Shown here in pieces: positions 9,601-18,516 of a DNA stretch of 64,000 bases. The DNA comes from CAZXWN01 sp964644695 [NCBI: uncultured bacterium] (GTDB lineage Bacteria > UBP4 > UBA4092). Made by a program: the position numbers and the translations under genes. Numbering within the stretch: position 1 is the stretch's first letter; the number at the start of each line of letters is the position of its first letter. Where the stretch lies: NCBI GenBank assembly GCA_964644695.1, contig CAZXWN010000001.1, positions 650,481 to 714,480 on the forward strand. Direction: 5' to 3'. The notes under the pieces are model-generated. The model was not told the DNA's origin and did no database searches. It saw only the letters and a list, made by a program, of their open reading frames with translations.

Positions 9601-9609
9601 GATATATAT

Positions 9610-11016
9610 ATGAACCATCATTTAAGAATGCGTCAGGAAATCTTCCTTCAGTTACTTCTGGTACTGATGGATATTGTAGGTATTGTTATAGCATTCGGCC
9701 TTGCTTATTGGATTCGCTTTTATAGTGGGTTAATACCCGTTTTATATGGTCCTCCCAATCAGGCAGATTATATTAATGCCTTAGGATTAACATTGGTTTT
9801 TGGGGAATTTCTTTTTATATACAATGGGCTTTATCTCATTCGGGGGAAAAAGATTAGTTATCACACGATTTATCAGATTGCCCGGTGCGCTGTAATTGGC
9901 ATGTTCTTTTTGATGGCATTTGTTTTCATGTTTCGCAATCTAAACTTGTCCCGACAAGTCGTTATTCTTGGAATGTTTTTTAGTATTCCACTCATCACAC
10001 TGGAACGTTTTCTATTTTCCATTCTTCTTCACTATCTAAGGAAAAAAGGTTGGGGCATGACTCGGACACTTATTGTCGGAACAGGCAAAATGGCAAAACT
10101 GATTGCTGACAACATGAAAAATCACCCTGAATCCGGTTATCAATTCTGTGGTTATGTAACTATTCCCTATTCAGAAGCTAATGCCGCTCTGAACCAAGAT
10201 ATTGTCGGTAACCTAGAAGACCTTAGTAAAATCATAAGGTTACAAGCCATTGATAAAGTCCTTATTGCCAGCCCTGAATTGGATAGAAATCTTATCTTTG
10301 AGGTCTTGTTGGAAGTTGAAAAAAATATTGCTGATTTTGCAGTTGTTCCGAATCTCGTAGAAATGATGATTCAAAAGGTTTCTATTGATGATATCCAGGG
10401 AATTCCACTTTTATCACTCAGAGAGACTCCATTAAAAGGGTGGAAAATGGTTTTCAAGTACTCTTTTGACAGAATTATTGCATTTCTAGCATTAATCATT
10501 TTAGCCCCATTATTTTTACTATTAGCCCTAATTATAAGATTGGATACACCAGGCCCCATATTCTATCGGCAAAGAAGGATTGGTGCTGATGGAAAACAAT
10601 TTGTTATCTATAAATTTCGTTCCATGAGGTCAGATGCCGAAGAAGATACCGGTCCGATATGGGCACATAAGAACGATCCCAGGTCTACAAAAGTAGGCCG
10701 ATTTATTCGTCATTATTATATTGATGAACTTCCGCAATTTTTAAATGTACTTAGAGGTGACATGAGTCTGGTGGGACCACGCCCTGAAAGACCTTTTTTT
10801 GTCAGTCAGTTCAAAGAAAGAATACCTCAATATATGTCCAGACACAGGGTAAAATCAGGTATTACGGGTTGGGCCCAGGTTAATGGGTACCGTGGAGATA
10901 CTTCCATTGAGGAACGCACTAAATATGATCTTTATTATGTCGAAAATTGGGATTTCCTGTTTGATATAAAAATACTTCTTATGACGGTTTTTTCTTTAAA
11001 ACCCTCGGAAGAATAA
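9610..11016 (+). CDS. Polyprenyl-phosphate sugar-phosphate transferase (WcaJ type)
   Basis: Initiating enzyme of 468 residues that transfers a sugar-1-phosphate from a nucleotide-sugar to undecaprenyl phosphate at the inner membrane. Four N-terminal membrane helices (about residues 10-140) precede a CoA-binding-like Rossmann domain (around TLIVGTGKMAKLI), then a re-entrant hydrophobic segment and the catalytic bacterial sugar transferase domain with FYRQRRIG, FVIYKFRSM, the IDELPQFLNVLRGDMSLVGP motif and RPERPFF. Length and domain order fit the WcaJ/EpsB-type group (exopolysaccharide polyprenyl glycosylphosphotransferase). It is third in the polysaccharide operon. The sugar (often glucose or galactose) is not determined. 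Confidence 0.92.
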   Translation: MNHHLRMRQEIFLQLLLVLMDIVGIVIAFGLAYWIRFYSGLIPVLYGPPNQADYINALGLTLVFGEFLFIYNGLYLIRGKKISYHTIYQIARCAVIGMFFLMAFVFMFRNLNLSRQVVILGMFFSIPLITLERFLFSILLHYLRKKGWGMTRTLIVGTGKMAKLIADNMKNHPESGYQFCGYVTIPYSEANAALNQDIVGNLEDLSKIIRLQAIDKVLIASPELDRNLIFEVLLEVEKNIADFAVVPNLVEMMIQKVSIDDIQGIPLLSLRETPLKGWKMVFKYSFDRIIAFLALIILAPLFLLLALIIRLDTPGPIFYRQRRIGADGKQFVIYKFRSMRSDAEEDTGPIWAHKNDPRSTKVGRFIRHYYIDELPQFLNVLRGDMSLVGPRPERPFFVSQFKERIPQYMSRHRVKSGITGWAQVNGYRGDTSIEERTKYDLYYVENWDFLFDIKILLMTVFSLKPSEE

Positions 11017-11079
11017 ACTTTATAGACATCAGACGAAACTTTATCGTATGCTAAGCTAATCAACTGAAAAGGACACAAA

Positions 11080-12072
11080 ATGAAAAAAGCATATTTATGG
11101 TTAATTGGGATATTTTTATTTCTTGTATTATCTGGATTTTTGACTTGTATTATTTTCGTTATGATTATGACAATGAAAAATGACTCGTCATCTCTTTCAC
11201 TTTCCAATAAGAAAATTGCCATAATTGATATATCAGGACCGATATATGACTCAGAAGAATATCTGAAATTGTTAAAAAAAGCCGATAAGAATTCTTCAGT
11301 GAGCGCAATTGTCTTAAGAGTTAATAGTCCCGGGGGATCTGTAGGTGCTTCTCAAGAAATATACGAAGAAATCTTAACCATACGAAAAAATGGAAAAGTC
11401 ATCGTCACTTCTATCGCCGATGTCGGCGCATCTGGAGCCTATTATATTGCGTGTGCCTCAGATAAGATTGTAGCGAATCCAGGCACTCTTACAGGAAGTA
11501 TCGGAGTGATCATGGACTTTATGAATTGGCAGGGACTCATGGAAAAGAAATTAGGAGTGCAATTTTATACCATTAAAAGTGGTAAATTCAAAGATACAGG
11601 GTCTCCTAATCGTCCTATGAATGATGAAGAAAAACAATATCTCCAAGAGATGATCAACGATGCCTACCAACAGTTTCTACAGGCGGTTGCTAGTGGACGT
11701 GATGAATCAATCAGAAATGTTCTGGCACGTCAAAAACTTGCATCAAAGGACGTTAAAGATATAAAGGAAAAAGATATTAACAAGGCTAAAGCTGAAGTCA
11801 CCTACAGCGAGATAACATCATTTATCAAGCCCTATGCAGAGGGGAATATCTACACAGGAAGAAAAGCTCAAGAAGTGGGATTAGTTGATGAGTTGGGCAG
11901 TATAAATAAAGCAATTAAGGTTGCTGCCGATTTATCTGGTATTGATGGCGAACCTACTACTATTAAATTGGAACCAGAACGAAAAGGTGTTTTCGATAAG
12001 ATGTTCGGTGAGGCAACAGATTTAATGCCTTGGAAGAAAAGCCAGGTTATGCTCTTATATATGTTGAAATAA
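11080..12072 (+). CDS. sppA: Signal peptide peptidase SppA
   Basis: Membrane-anchored serine protease of 330 residues (short SppA form, as in Bacillus) that degrades leftover signal peptides. One N-terminal membrane helix (residues 5-30) is followed by a ClpP-like fold with LRVNSPGG, the nucleophile Ser about 118 in GASGAYYIA and the general base Lys about 171 in GKFKDTGSP. The C-terminal half is somewhat charged (KDVKDIKEKDINKAKAE). The start is supported by AAAGGA 7 bases upstream. It sits 63 bases after the polysaccharide operon in the same direction, and is probably not functionally linked to it. Confidence 0.9.
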   Translation: MKKAYLWLIGIFLFLVLSGFLTCIIFVMIMTMKNDSSSLSLSNKKIAIIDISGPIYDSEEYLKLLKKADKNSSVSAIVLRVNSPGGSVGASQEIYEEILTIRKNGKVIVTSIADVGASGAYYIACASDKIVANPGTLTGSIGVIMDFMNWQGLMEKKLGVQFYTIKSGKFKDTGSPNRPMNDEEKQYLQEMINDAYQQFLQAVASGRDESIRNVLARQKLASKDVKDIKEKDINKAKAEVTYSEITSFIKPYAEGNIYTGRKAQEVGLVDELGSINKAIKVAADLSGIDGEPTTIKLEPERKGVFDKMFGEATDLMPWKKSQVMLLYMLK

Positions 12073-12277
12073 TTGCAAATCTTAAACACATAATAATATA
12101 GTGAGTTAAGAAAACAGAAAAAAGGGTGCCGCGAAAATCCTCACCATTTTCATGTCTCTCTGCTGTAAACACAAGGTATTTGGCCTACTGCATGAAAAGT
12201 TGATCACGCCGAATACTAGTATTATTTAGAGCAGAATGAGCAAACATGGAGCCTTCGTGATGGCTTGAATTTCCAAA

Positions 12278-12694
12278 CTACGTTTCGCTCGTGCTGCCGA
12301 TTTCAAGCAGGTTACCCTCCGGGTCGGCGACATAAAAATTGCGTATGCCGAAGGAAAAGGTCTTGGGTTCTCCAGTCGGAAATCGCACGCCCAACTTGGA
12401 TAGTCGCTCATATTCCGCATCCACATCGGCAAAGCAGGGCAACCAAAGGGCAATTTCGAACGTCTGATTAATTCCCTTTGGAGGGACGTAGCTCTCCCCA
12501 ATTGCCTGCGCGAATGCTTTCCTGCTGTACATGAACAAGGATAGCGCGCCGCTTGCCGTCTCAAACTCCGCGAAATCCGCGCCATTCCATTGAGTATGAA
12601 AGCCCAATGTATCTCTGTAGAATCGAACCATACTGTCCATGTCGCCGGCGTATAGGCACGCGCCTACCCTTACATCTCGTCCGATCAATGTCAT
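12278..12694 (-). CDS. VOC-superfamily (glyoxalase/bleomycin-resistance-like) protein
   Basis: Small protein of 138 residues with the paired beta-alpha-beta-beta-beta pattern of the vicinal oxygen chelate fold: DMVRFYRDTLGF-like segment near residues 20-32 and a second half ending FYVADPEGNLLEIGS, a hallmark of the family. AGGAG lies just before the ATG at 12694. Members include dioxygenases, glyoxalases and antibiotic-binding proteins; the function here cannot be fixed. Base composition is clearly richer in G and C than the flanks (about half in the 60 bases from 12301, against an AT-rich neighbourhood), and neither neighbour is related, which points to horizontal acquisition. Confidence 0.82.
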   Translation of the reverse strand: MTLIGRDVRVGACLYAGDMDSMVRFYRDTLGFHTQWNGADFAEFETASGALSLFMYSRKAFAQAIGESYVPPKGINQTFEIALWLPCFADVDAEYERLSKLGVRFPTGEPKTFSFGIRNFYVADPEGNLLEIGSTSET

Positions 12695-12707
12695 CCATCT
12701 CCTCTTG

Positions 12708-12854
12708 TCACAAAGTTTTTTGGTGCGTCCGTATCCACGGGGCGATGTCCTCTATGACCTCTTCGGGCACCGGGGTTTCCTGTGCGACTACTGCATAAGC
12801 TTGCCCTCGCCTAGCCTGCACGGCCTTTGTGGCTCCATGATTGCGTATACCAAT
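12708..12854 (-). pseudogene. Possible 3' remnant of a gene upstream of the VOC gene
   Basis: An open frame of 48 codons with no normal start codon ends at a TGA 13 bases before the VOC start. It reads ...AYAVVAQETPVPEEVIED followed by IAPWIRTHQ, which looks like a real protein end, and has the same GC-rich composition as the VOC gene. It could be the truncated end of a gene that arrived on the same fragment. The frame is short, so chance is a serious alternative. Confidence 0.3.
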
Positions 12855-13020
12855 CTAACTGTCTCCCGTGTCGAGTAGACGCTTTGGATAATTTATTTCA
12901 CCGTCTATCCCCACCGCTTAAAAATAGCAAACTTCTTGTACAGAGTTTAGCGCAAAGGGGCTTTGTGACCACATGTTGGAAATAAAAACAGGATTAGGAA
13001 ATCCCCAACAAGAATTTTTT

Positions 13021-13042
13021 AGGAAGTGTGGCCACGCTTCCT
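13021..13042. repeat. 22-base near-palindrome
   Basis: The sequence aggaagtgtgg followed by ccacgcttcct is an inverted repeat with one mismatched pair and no loop. It could be an operator, or the edge of the acquired fragment. No second copy was found in the window. Confidence 0.4.
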
Positions 13043-13065
13043 ATGCTTGCTATTCCATTTGTTAT

Positions 13066-13111
13066 AACAAAACACCGATATTGTCTTCAAGTACAATATC
13101 GGTGTTTTGTT
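13066..13111 (-). terminator. Strong 19-bp hairpin terminator after efp
   Basis: A perfect 19-bp stem (left arm 13066-13084, right arm 13093-13111) encloses an 8-base loop. It lies 43 bases past the efp stop codon. The arms end in T-rich sequence on both strands, so it can act in both directions, chiefly to end the efp transcript. Confidence 0.8.
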
Positions 13112-13153
13112 TTCCTGTCTATCTGGCCTCTTTTATTTATATATGAATTATAT

Positions 13154-13726
13154 TTACTTATTAACTCTTTCGATGTATTTTCCTTCACTTGGATTGACCC
13201 GGATAACATCGCCCTCATTAATAAAGCCAGGAACAGGAACCACCACACCTGTTTCTAATTTGGCCGGCTTTAATACATTGCTAACGGTGGCACTTTTGAT
13301 ACCAGGTTCAACTTCAATTACTTTTAAATCGATTGAAGAAGGCAATTCAATTGATATTGGTTTTTCTTCATAAAAACAGATTTCTACTTTTAAATTTGGA
13401 ATCAGATAATTAACGGCATCACCAATATCTTCAATGGAAAGAGTTACTTGCTCATAAGTCTCGGTATTCATGAAAGAATAACCATTATCATCGTTATAAA
13501 GAAATTCCATCATCTGTTCATCTAATTCAGCCTTAGGTATCATTTCTGTTGCAGAAAATCGGGCCTCGGTAGATAAACCTGAGCGGAGATTTCTTAATCT
13601 AACTTGAACAAAGGCACGAAGATTACCAGGAGTACGGTGTTGAAAATCTAATACCCGGTGAGGATCGTTATTGAAAATAATAATAGCGCCTTTACGAATC
13701 GCAGACGCCTGAATAGATGAAGCCAT
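13154..13726 (-). CDS. efp: Translation elongation factor P
   Basis: EF-P of 190 residues, the usual length, which relieves ribosome stalling at polyproline. All three OB-like domains are recognisable: N-terminal KOW-like (residues 1-65), central, and the C-terminal domain with the signature ending GDVIRVNPSEGKYIERV. The domain I tip that reaches the peptidyl-transferase centre reads TPGNLRAF, so the position of the modified Lys (E. coli K34) or Arg is Asn 35 here. The Shine-Dalgarno AAGGAG precedes the ATG. It is flanked by hairpin terminators on both sides, so it is probably transcribed alone. Confidence 0.95.
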   Translation of the reverse strand: MASSIQASAIRKGAIIIFNNDPHRVLDFQHRTPGNLRAFVQVRLRNLRSGLSTEARFSATEMIPKAELDEQMMEFLYNDDNGYSFMNTETYEQVTLSIEDIGDAVNYLIPNLKVEICFYEEKPISIELPSSIDLKVIEVEPGIKSATVSNVLKPAKLETGVVVPVPGFINEGDVIRVNPSEGKYIERVNK

Positions 13727-13825
13727 AATTGGAATCTCCTTTATGAGGATAAAATCATTTGAAATGGGTGTCTATTTCCATAGAACCTTATTATTTTAAC
13801 ATCGGGAGAGGATAACTGGCAACAA

Positions 13826-13858
13826 AATACCGGTTAACAATTTATGTCAACCGGTATT
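13826..13858 (-). terminator. Terminator after the MutL-type membrane cluster
   Basis: A 10-bp inverted repeat (aataccggtt / aaccggtatt) lies 14 bases past the stop codon of the last cluster gene. On the minus strand the stem is followed by TTTTG, so it should end the long 21077-13872 transcript and separate it from efp. Confidence 0.7.
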
Positions 13859-13871
13859 AAAAGATAAACTT

Positions 13872-14537
13872 TTAGCTTAATCCAATAAATGGACCTAACC
13901 AATCCACTAAGAGAAAACGAATTCGCCCAATTACCAGTGAAACGCGGCCCATAACAGTGTAACCAAATGAGGCTCCAAAGAAGATCATTAAGTATATGAT
14001 ACCAATTTTAGATAAATATTTAAGTCCCTTATTCTGTTCAATGGAAAAAAAGAAATAAAACAAAACAGAAATAACACCTAATAAAATCAAGATATTGCTA
14101 ATATCAGCAAAAGTAAAAATGTGCCATATATCTGACATATTGCCAGTAATTAAGGGGGTGATCGTAGAACTGCTTTGTTTCATCAATGAACCTTGAACAC
14201 TGTATGGGATGCTAATTCCAGCTCCCACCCCGATGACAAATGAAATTGGAATACGGCTAATCCAAGATATATTTGAGAAGAAACGGGAAAACATCAACAA
14301 TCCCAAAAATGCTGGAATAAGTACCCAATAATTATGGTTGCTAAACAATTCATTTATCAAGTTTGGTTGTAAAACATTGTAATAAGCAATGCAAAGCGTA
14401 TAACCTGCTGTCATTCCAACAAAGATATGCTCTGCTAGTTTATACGCAGGGTTATCTTTATAAAGAAAGCTATAAATAGCTAATGTCAGAATAGCTGCTA
14501 TCCAAATACCAATAGTTTCATTACCAATCAATGCCAT
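13872..14537 (-). CDS. Multi-pass membrane protein of the MutL-type cluster
   Basis: Protein of 221 residues with about six or seven hydrophobic segments, the first near residues 8-25 and the last near 180-215. Short polar loops include YKDNPAYKLAEHI between the first two helices. I do not recognise a family. It is the last gene of the eight-gene cluster, 12 bases after the 278-residue protein gene, and shares gene density and spacing with the other membrane members, so it is probably a subunit of the same complex. Confidence 0.7.
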   Translation of the reverse strand: MALIGNETIGIWIAAILTLAIYSFLYKDNPAYKLAEHIFVGMTAGYTLCIAYYNVLQPNLINELFSNHNYWVLIPAFLGLLMFSRFFSNISWISRIPISFVIGVGAGISIPYSVQGSLMKQSSSTITPLITGNMSDIWHIFTFADISNILILLGVISVLFYFFFSIEQNKGLKYLSKIGIIYLMIFFGASFGYTVMGRVSLVIGRIRFLLVDWLGPFIGLS

Positions 14538-14549
14538 AAGATGAGACCT

Positions 14550-15386
14550 CTAATCATTGTTCCGTTTCTTTTTATCAACTGTAAAGTACATAATATTGCC
14601 CAAAACAATCAGCAAAATGATAAATATGTGAATAACTGATTGACTATCCATTCCTGCAGTTGCAGGCCCACTTTTACCATGTTTCCGTTTGTAGTCTATT
14701 AGTTTCTCATACTCTGAAGCACCTTTGAGACCACCAATAATTCCTGTAATCTGCTTTGCCTGTAAGGGGGGATAGTTCCCTGTAGCCATGACAGCCGTAC
14801 AACCTGTTCCTATCCTGACTCGATCTGGATATCGTTCATAACCATAATTAATCCAAGAAAAGACAGAAGAATCATCATGAATAACTACAATATAATCAAA
14901 ATCCCGTAATTGATTAATACCTTTCATAACAGGTAATTCATCTAATTTTCTACGGTGATAATCCATTGGGTAGGTTTCACGGATATTATCACCCATACCA
15001 AGAACAACGGCATATCCCCCTGATTTATAACCTAAATTGACATAATCAGTACCATTAACCTTGTTGTACATTTTGGCAACTTGGTTCATGTTTTTTTCAG
15101 CAATTGCAGCACCTGTATTTATCCACATACACATGCCAACAACCTTTAGCTTCTTTTCAAAACAATGGCTTAATACAGCAGAAGCCATTGGATCTAACTC
15201 AGGACCCGAAGAGGGCTCGTAGTCATAGACCAGTAAAACTTTACTACCCTCAGGAAGTTTTTCTATGGGATCATAAACCCCAAGGACTTCCTTCGTTGTT
15301 TTCACTTTTAAATTAAGAGGAAAAATAATGGGTAGTGCAATAGCAATCACTACAAATAAATAAATAATTCGGCGGTCAAATTTCAT
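14550..15386 (-). CDS. Bitopic protein with extracytoplasmic domain, MutL-type cluster
   Basis: Protein of 278 residues. One helix near residues 7-26, a soluble domain of about 210 residues, and one helix near 250-268 followed by KKKRNND. By the positive-inside rule the soluble domain should face the periplasm. It contains alternating strands and helices (SKVLLVYDYEPSS, LKVVGMCMW, DYIVVIHDD), suggesting a Rossmann-like alpha/beta fold. I do not recognise the family. Its start overlaps the stop of the 218-residue gene by one base (ATGA-like junction at 15386), which indicates coupling. Confidence 0.7.
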   Translation of the reverse strand: MKFDRRIIYLFVVIAIALPIIFPLNLKVKTTKEVLGVYDPIEKLPEGSKVLLVYDYEPSSGPELDPMASAVLSHCFEKKLKVVGMCMWINTGAAIAEKNMNQVAKMYNKVNGTDYVNLGYKSGGYAVVLGMGDNIRETYPMDYHRRKLDELPVMKGINQLRDFDYIVVIHDDSSVFSWINYGYERYPDRVRIGTGCTAVMATGNYPPLQAKQITGIIGGLKGASEYEKLIDYKRKHGKSGPATAGMDSQSVIHIFIILLIVLGNIMYFTVDKKKRNND

Positions 15387-16042
15387 TAATCTTTACCCTG
15401 ATAAGAGCGTTCAATACCTAAAATTATTCTTAAAGAAGTGGCAATACCACCCAAAGCAACACCTAGCAAAACTGCACGACGGGCTGACATATTGAAAACA
15501 TCGAGAATAAAACTGGTCATATTATCCAATCCGAGAAACTTTATATTTTGAGGTAACGCATCCGTCAGCATTTCACCAAAAGGTATTCTGCCTACCATAA
15601 CAATAATCGCAGCAATTAACATAATTGTTGCTTCTATATTTCGGGCTCTAAAAGCTCTATATGAAGCGGAACAGATAAAAAATGCAGTCAGTGAAAAAGT
15701 GGTTGCTGCCAAGGGAAACTGAATATTATTGAAAGCCCACATAAAATAAGTTCCATCTTCAATACCCTTTGCAAACCCTAATATCGTCATTGTAAGAAAA
15801 GCGATAATCAGAGTCAAACTATATCCCCACCCTGCACTCATATTATATATTCTACGTACATGAGCTCTTAAGAGGCTGCTGATACCTATTATCAAAGTAA
15901 AGGCAGCAATTAAGCGAATCCATTTAGTAGCGCCTTTAGACAAAGCCTCTGAGGCTTCCATAGGAACAAAAAACGTACCTATCATCAAAAATCCAACAAT
16001 CAACACTATTAGGGTTGGTAACCTTCTTTTTAGAAAATCCAT
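15386..16042 (-). CDS. Multi-pass membrane protein of the MutL-type cluster
   Basis: Protein of 218 residues with about six hydrophobic segments (first near residues 8-25). It has basic loops such as RAHVRRIYN and RAFRARNIE. No catalytic motif is visible and I do not recognise the family. It lies 17 bases after the DUF6754-like gene and overlaps the next gene by one base. Together with the 221-residue protein it looks like the membrane core of the cluster's complex. Confidence 0.7.
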   Translation of the reverse strand: MDFLKRRLPTLIVLIVGFLMIGTFFVPMEASEALSKGATKWIRLIAAFTLIIGISSLLRAHVRRIYNMSAGWGYSLTLIIAFLTMTILGFAKGIEDGTYFMWAFNNIQFPLAATTFSLTAFFICSASYRAFRARNIEATIMLIAAIIVMVGRIPFGEMLTDALPQNIKFLGLDNMTSFILDVFNMSARRAVLLGVALGGIATSLRIILGIERSYQGKD

Positions 16043-16059
16043 TTTTCTATATCCTCTTA

Positions 16060-17337
16060 TTAAAACACTGTAAAGATTCGCTTAAACCAAAGCAGTACAT
16101 CAAGATCAATTCCGTTTTGGGAAAGTAGCATATGTAGAGTCACTGCAATGGAAGCCAATATCATAAAAATAACTATCGTAATCTTTCCGGCATCCTGTCC
16201 TCGCAAACTGCCCAACAATTTGGGTTCACGAGACAAATATGCACTCGCCGCATATAATTCCTCACCGATAAGCGTATAGTCGCAAGAAACAATGAAAAAG
16301 GGCAACTGGAATGTAGAATCAGTTCCCGCTATCTGAATAGCACCCGTAGAAGCACCCGTTTCAGACAAAATAATAGCTTCTGCTGCAAAAGTCCCCAGAA
16401 AGAAATTAGCAGCAGGTTTTTCACGTACCATGATGCCATCAACCGCCGCCGTAAACCCAAACTGATCTTCTGAGACATAGAATACATCATGAGGATTGAA
16501 TGCATCTGGGCGACCAACATTCAGGTAGGCTTCACGAACTACCTCCTGACAAACACTCATGGCAATCGACCATCTACAGGGGACAATTATTCGTGAATCA
16601 TAGTCAGCAACTTTTTTGGATACATGGCTCAATATATTGACAGATGCTATCGTAGAAACAGAATCAATATCATTTGCACCGGTCAGATAAACTATAGGTT
16701 TTCCCATTTCAGTTGCTCTACCTATAGCTTCTTCAATGGCTTCAAGCCCCGGTATACGTCGAATAAATAAATTAGGATTTCGCCGAGCTTTTTCAATGAA
16801 ATAATAGATACATATAAATAAAAGAATGACGATTATAAAGTTGTTTATCTTATCAAACTTAAACCAATTTCCTTTAGCTTTTCCAATTATTGGCTGCGAA
16901 GTTTCTATTCGATTTATTGAATCAGTACCTACAGCGAGTTTCACATAAACAGGGGTTCTGTCAGGTAAAGAAATATCATAAAAGTGTTTAGATCGCGTAA
17001 CCTTCTCATTGAAACCAAATACCGCAGGCTTTTCTGATTGAAATTGTTTACTTTCAAGAGAATCAAATTGTGCTACTTCAATAAAAGGGCCTTCAGCCTG
17101 ATATGAGGTAAGAATTTGATAATAAGTGCCCTTTGATTCGCAGGAGGTTGCTGACCATATAACTGTAATACTCTTACCATTATCATTTGGTGTATCTATT
17201 ACATGGACATCCGTTGGCAAACACAACGATGGTGAAGGAATACCTTTATCGCCAGTATCTGTGGATTGTGCAATACAATTCCCAGCTAAAACTAACAGTA
17301 CAGATAATAAAACCAATAATTTAAATAATGATTTCAT
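16060..17337 (-). CDS. Membrane protein with FN3-like and DUF6754-like regions
   Basis: Protein of 425 residues. A signal peptide (residues 1-23, ending NCIAQ) is followed by a secreted FN3-like beta domain (about 35-150: WSATSCESKGTYYQILTS, PVYVKLAV), a membrane helix near 165-182, then a conserved domain (about 195-385) and a last helix near 390-410. The conserved part, starting IGRATEMGKPIVYLTGAND, resembles what I recall as DUF6754; this is not a search result. Topology would place it in the cytoplasm. No function is established. It lies 5 bases after the gene for the biotinyl-like barrel protein, so the two are tightly linked. Confidence 0.65.
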   Translation of the reverse strand: MKSLFKLLVLLSVLLVLAGNCIAQSTDTGDKGIPSPSLCLPTDVHVIDTPNDNGKSITVIWSATSCESKGTYYQILTSYQAEGPFIEVAQFDSLESKQFQSEKPAVFGFNEKVTRSKHFYDISLPDRTPVYVKLAVGTDSINRIETSQPIIGKAKGNWFKFDKINNFIIVILLFICIYYFIEKARRNPNLFIRRIPGLEAIEEAIGRATEMGKPIVYLTGANDIDSVSTIASVNILSHVSKKVADYDSRIIVPCRWSIAMSVCQEVVREAYLNVGRPDAFNPHDVFYVSEDQFGFTAAVDGIMVREKPAANFFLGTFAAEAIILSETGASTGAIQIAGTDSTFQLPFFIVSCDYTLIGEELYAASAYLSREPKLLGSLRGQDAGKITIVIFMILASIAVTLHMLLSQNGIDLDVLLWFKRIFTVF

Positions 17338-17342
17338 ACAAG

Positions 17343-18488
17343 TTACCTGTTCAATCCTTCAATTATTTCAACATTAGCTCGAGGTAAAACAGCAAGAGTT
17401 CCATCTTTCAACTTCACTTCAAGCACACGAACTTTTGCTTCAGTTTCAATGTTCACCAACTCTGAAGGAAGGCTTGTAATTTCACCTAACTCTCCAAAAT
17501 GTGGTTCCCTGATAATTCGAACGGTATTCCCAATCACTATTCCCGAAATATCACTAACGTCCGTATCTTTTACCATACTGTCCGCACCCTCTGCAAGAGG
17601 AATAATTACCTCGGGACGCATTACCCCAGCACGGATTTGTGTTCTGCCAGTAATAGACGCTTTTTGAGAATGACTCTTTTTCAATAATTCATATGTTCTC
17701 TGGGCCATGGGGATTTTCCCAAATCCCTCAGTAATAATCAAGGTCGTTGTAACATCCTCATCTCCAGTGATAGCTACTCCAATTTCATATCCGAGCCAAT
17801 CTTTGATAACTTCAGCATCAATTCCACCAACAATGATTCCAGAGATACCCAGTTCATTCGCTTTTTTCAATGTGGGACCATCCACATAAGAACCACCAAC
17901 AATAATCTTACCCTTCATATCAGGAGTAATCATTTTGTCCGTTAAGTGTTCACTGGGAGAATCACCTAATACCAATAACTCTCCGTTTTGTTCACCACCG
18001 ATCCCAAAGATACCTTGGATATAAGTAGCTTGGTTCTGAATAGTTACCCCAAACCCATCTTCAATTTCAGTAACAGTACCAGATAGATAGGCACTTAATT
18101 CTACATGTCGTGGGGGCATTCGTAATAGAACCTGACCTGTGATTGTGGAAATATTTTCAATAGTTCCATCAATAGGAGAAGGAATTGTTTTCTGAAATAA
18201 TTTAATACCAAACATCGGTTTATTTTCAGCGATGGCTTCCCCCTGTTTGATGGCCTCACCTTCCTTTTTCAACATGTATGAATGGATATCTACAGGTTCA
18301 ATGGATAGTAAATTTGCAATATTGATTGACTGAACTTCATTAGGCAATTCAGTCCGGGCAACATATTGCTCCGAAGTAACTTTGTCTCCAACTTTAACCA
18401 TAACTTCACCTTTTAAAGGTAAAGTACGTGTTTTGGACACAATTGTTTTTTCAAAAACCTGGAGTCCAGGGGTATATGCATGGGCCAT
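17343..18488 (-). CDS. Soluble protein with barrel-sandwich hybrid and KOW-like parts
   Basis: Protein of 381 residues with no membrane helix. The N-terminal part has two stretches like a barrel-sandwich hybrid (lipoyl/RnfC-type) fold: VMVKVGDKVTSEQYVA near residues 28-45 and TIPSPIDGTIENIS near 100-113. A middle alpha/beta part has MKGKIIVGGSYVDG and LGISGIIVGGID. The C-terminus (ISGIVIGNTVRIIREPHFG, VLPRANVEIIEG) looks like a KOW/SH3 barrel. I do not know a named family. It lies between the MutL-like ATPase (28 bases upstream) and the DUF6754-like gene, so it may bridge the cytoplasmic ATPase and the membrane subunits. Confidence 0.65.
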   Translation of the reverse strand: MAHAYTPGLQVFEKTIVSKTRTLPLKGEVMVKVGDKVTSEQYVARTELPNEVQSINIANLLSIEPVDIHSYMLKKEGEAIKQGEAIAENKPMFGIKLFQKTIPSPIDGTIENISTITGQVLLRMPPRHVELSAYLSGTVTEIEDGFGVTIQNQATYIQGIFGIGGEQNGELLVLGDSPSEHLTDKMITPDMKGKIIVGGSYVDGPTLKKANELGISGIIVGGIDAEVIKDWLGYEIGVAITGDEDVTTTLIITEGFGKIPMAQRTYELLKKSHSQKASITGRTQIRAGVMRPEVIIPLAEGADSMVKDTDVSDISGIVIGNTVRIIREPHFGELGEITSLPSELVNIETEAKVRVLEVKLKDGTLAVLPRANVEIIEGLNR

Positions 18489-18516
18489 TATTCAAATCTC
18501 CCAATCATTTTATTCA

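Larger units (their letters stand above)
12695..13153. other. Gene-poor stretch between the VOC gene and efp
   Basis: This 459-base stretch holds the possible gene remnant (12708-12854), an AT-richer zone with no convincing frame (12880-13020), a 22-base near-palindrome at 13021 and the strong terminator at 13066. I see no tRNA, rRNA or recognisable small RNA. The composition shift from GC-rich to AT-rich near 12880 is a candidate boundary of the acquired fragment. Confidence 0.5.

Noticed and set aside
12226-12585. 119-residue minus-strand frame overlapping the VOC gene
   Set aside because: A second open frame in GC-rich DNA; the VOC frame has family motifs and a ribosome-binding site, this one has neither.
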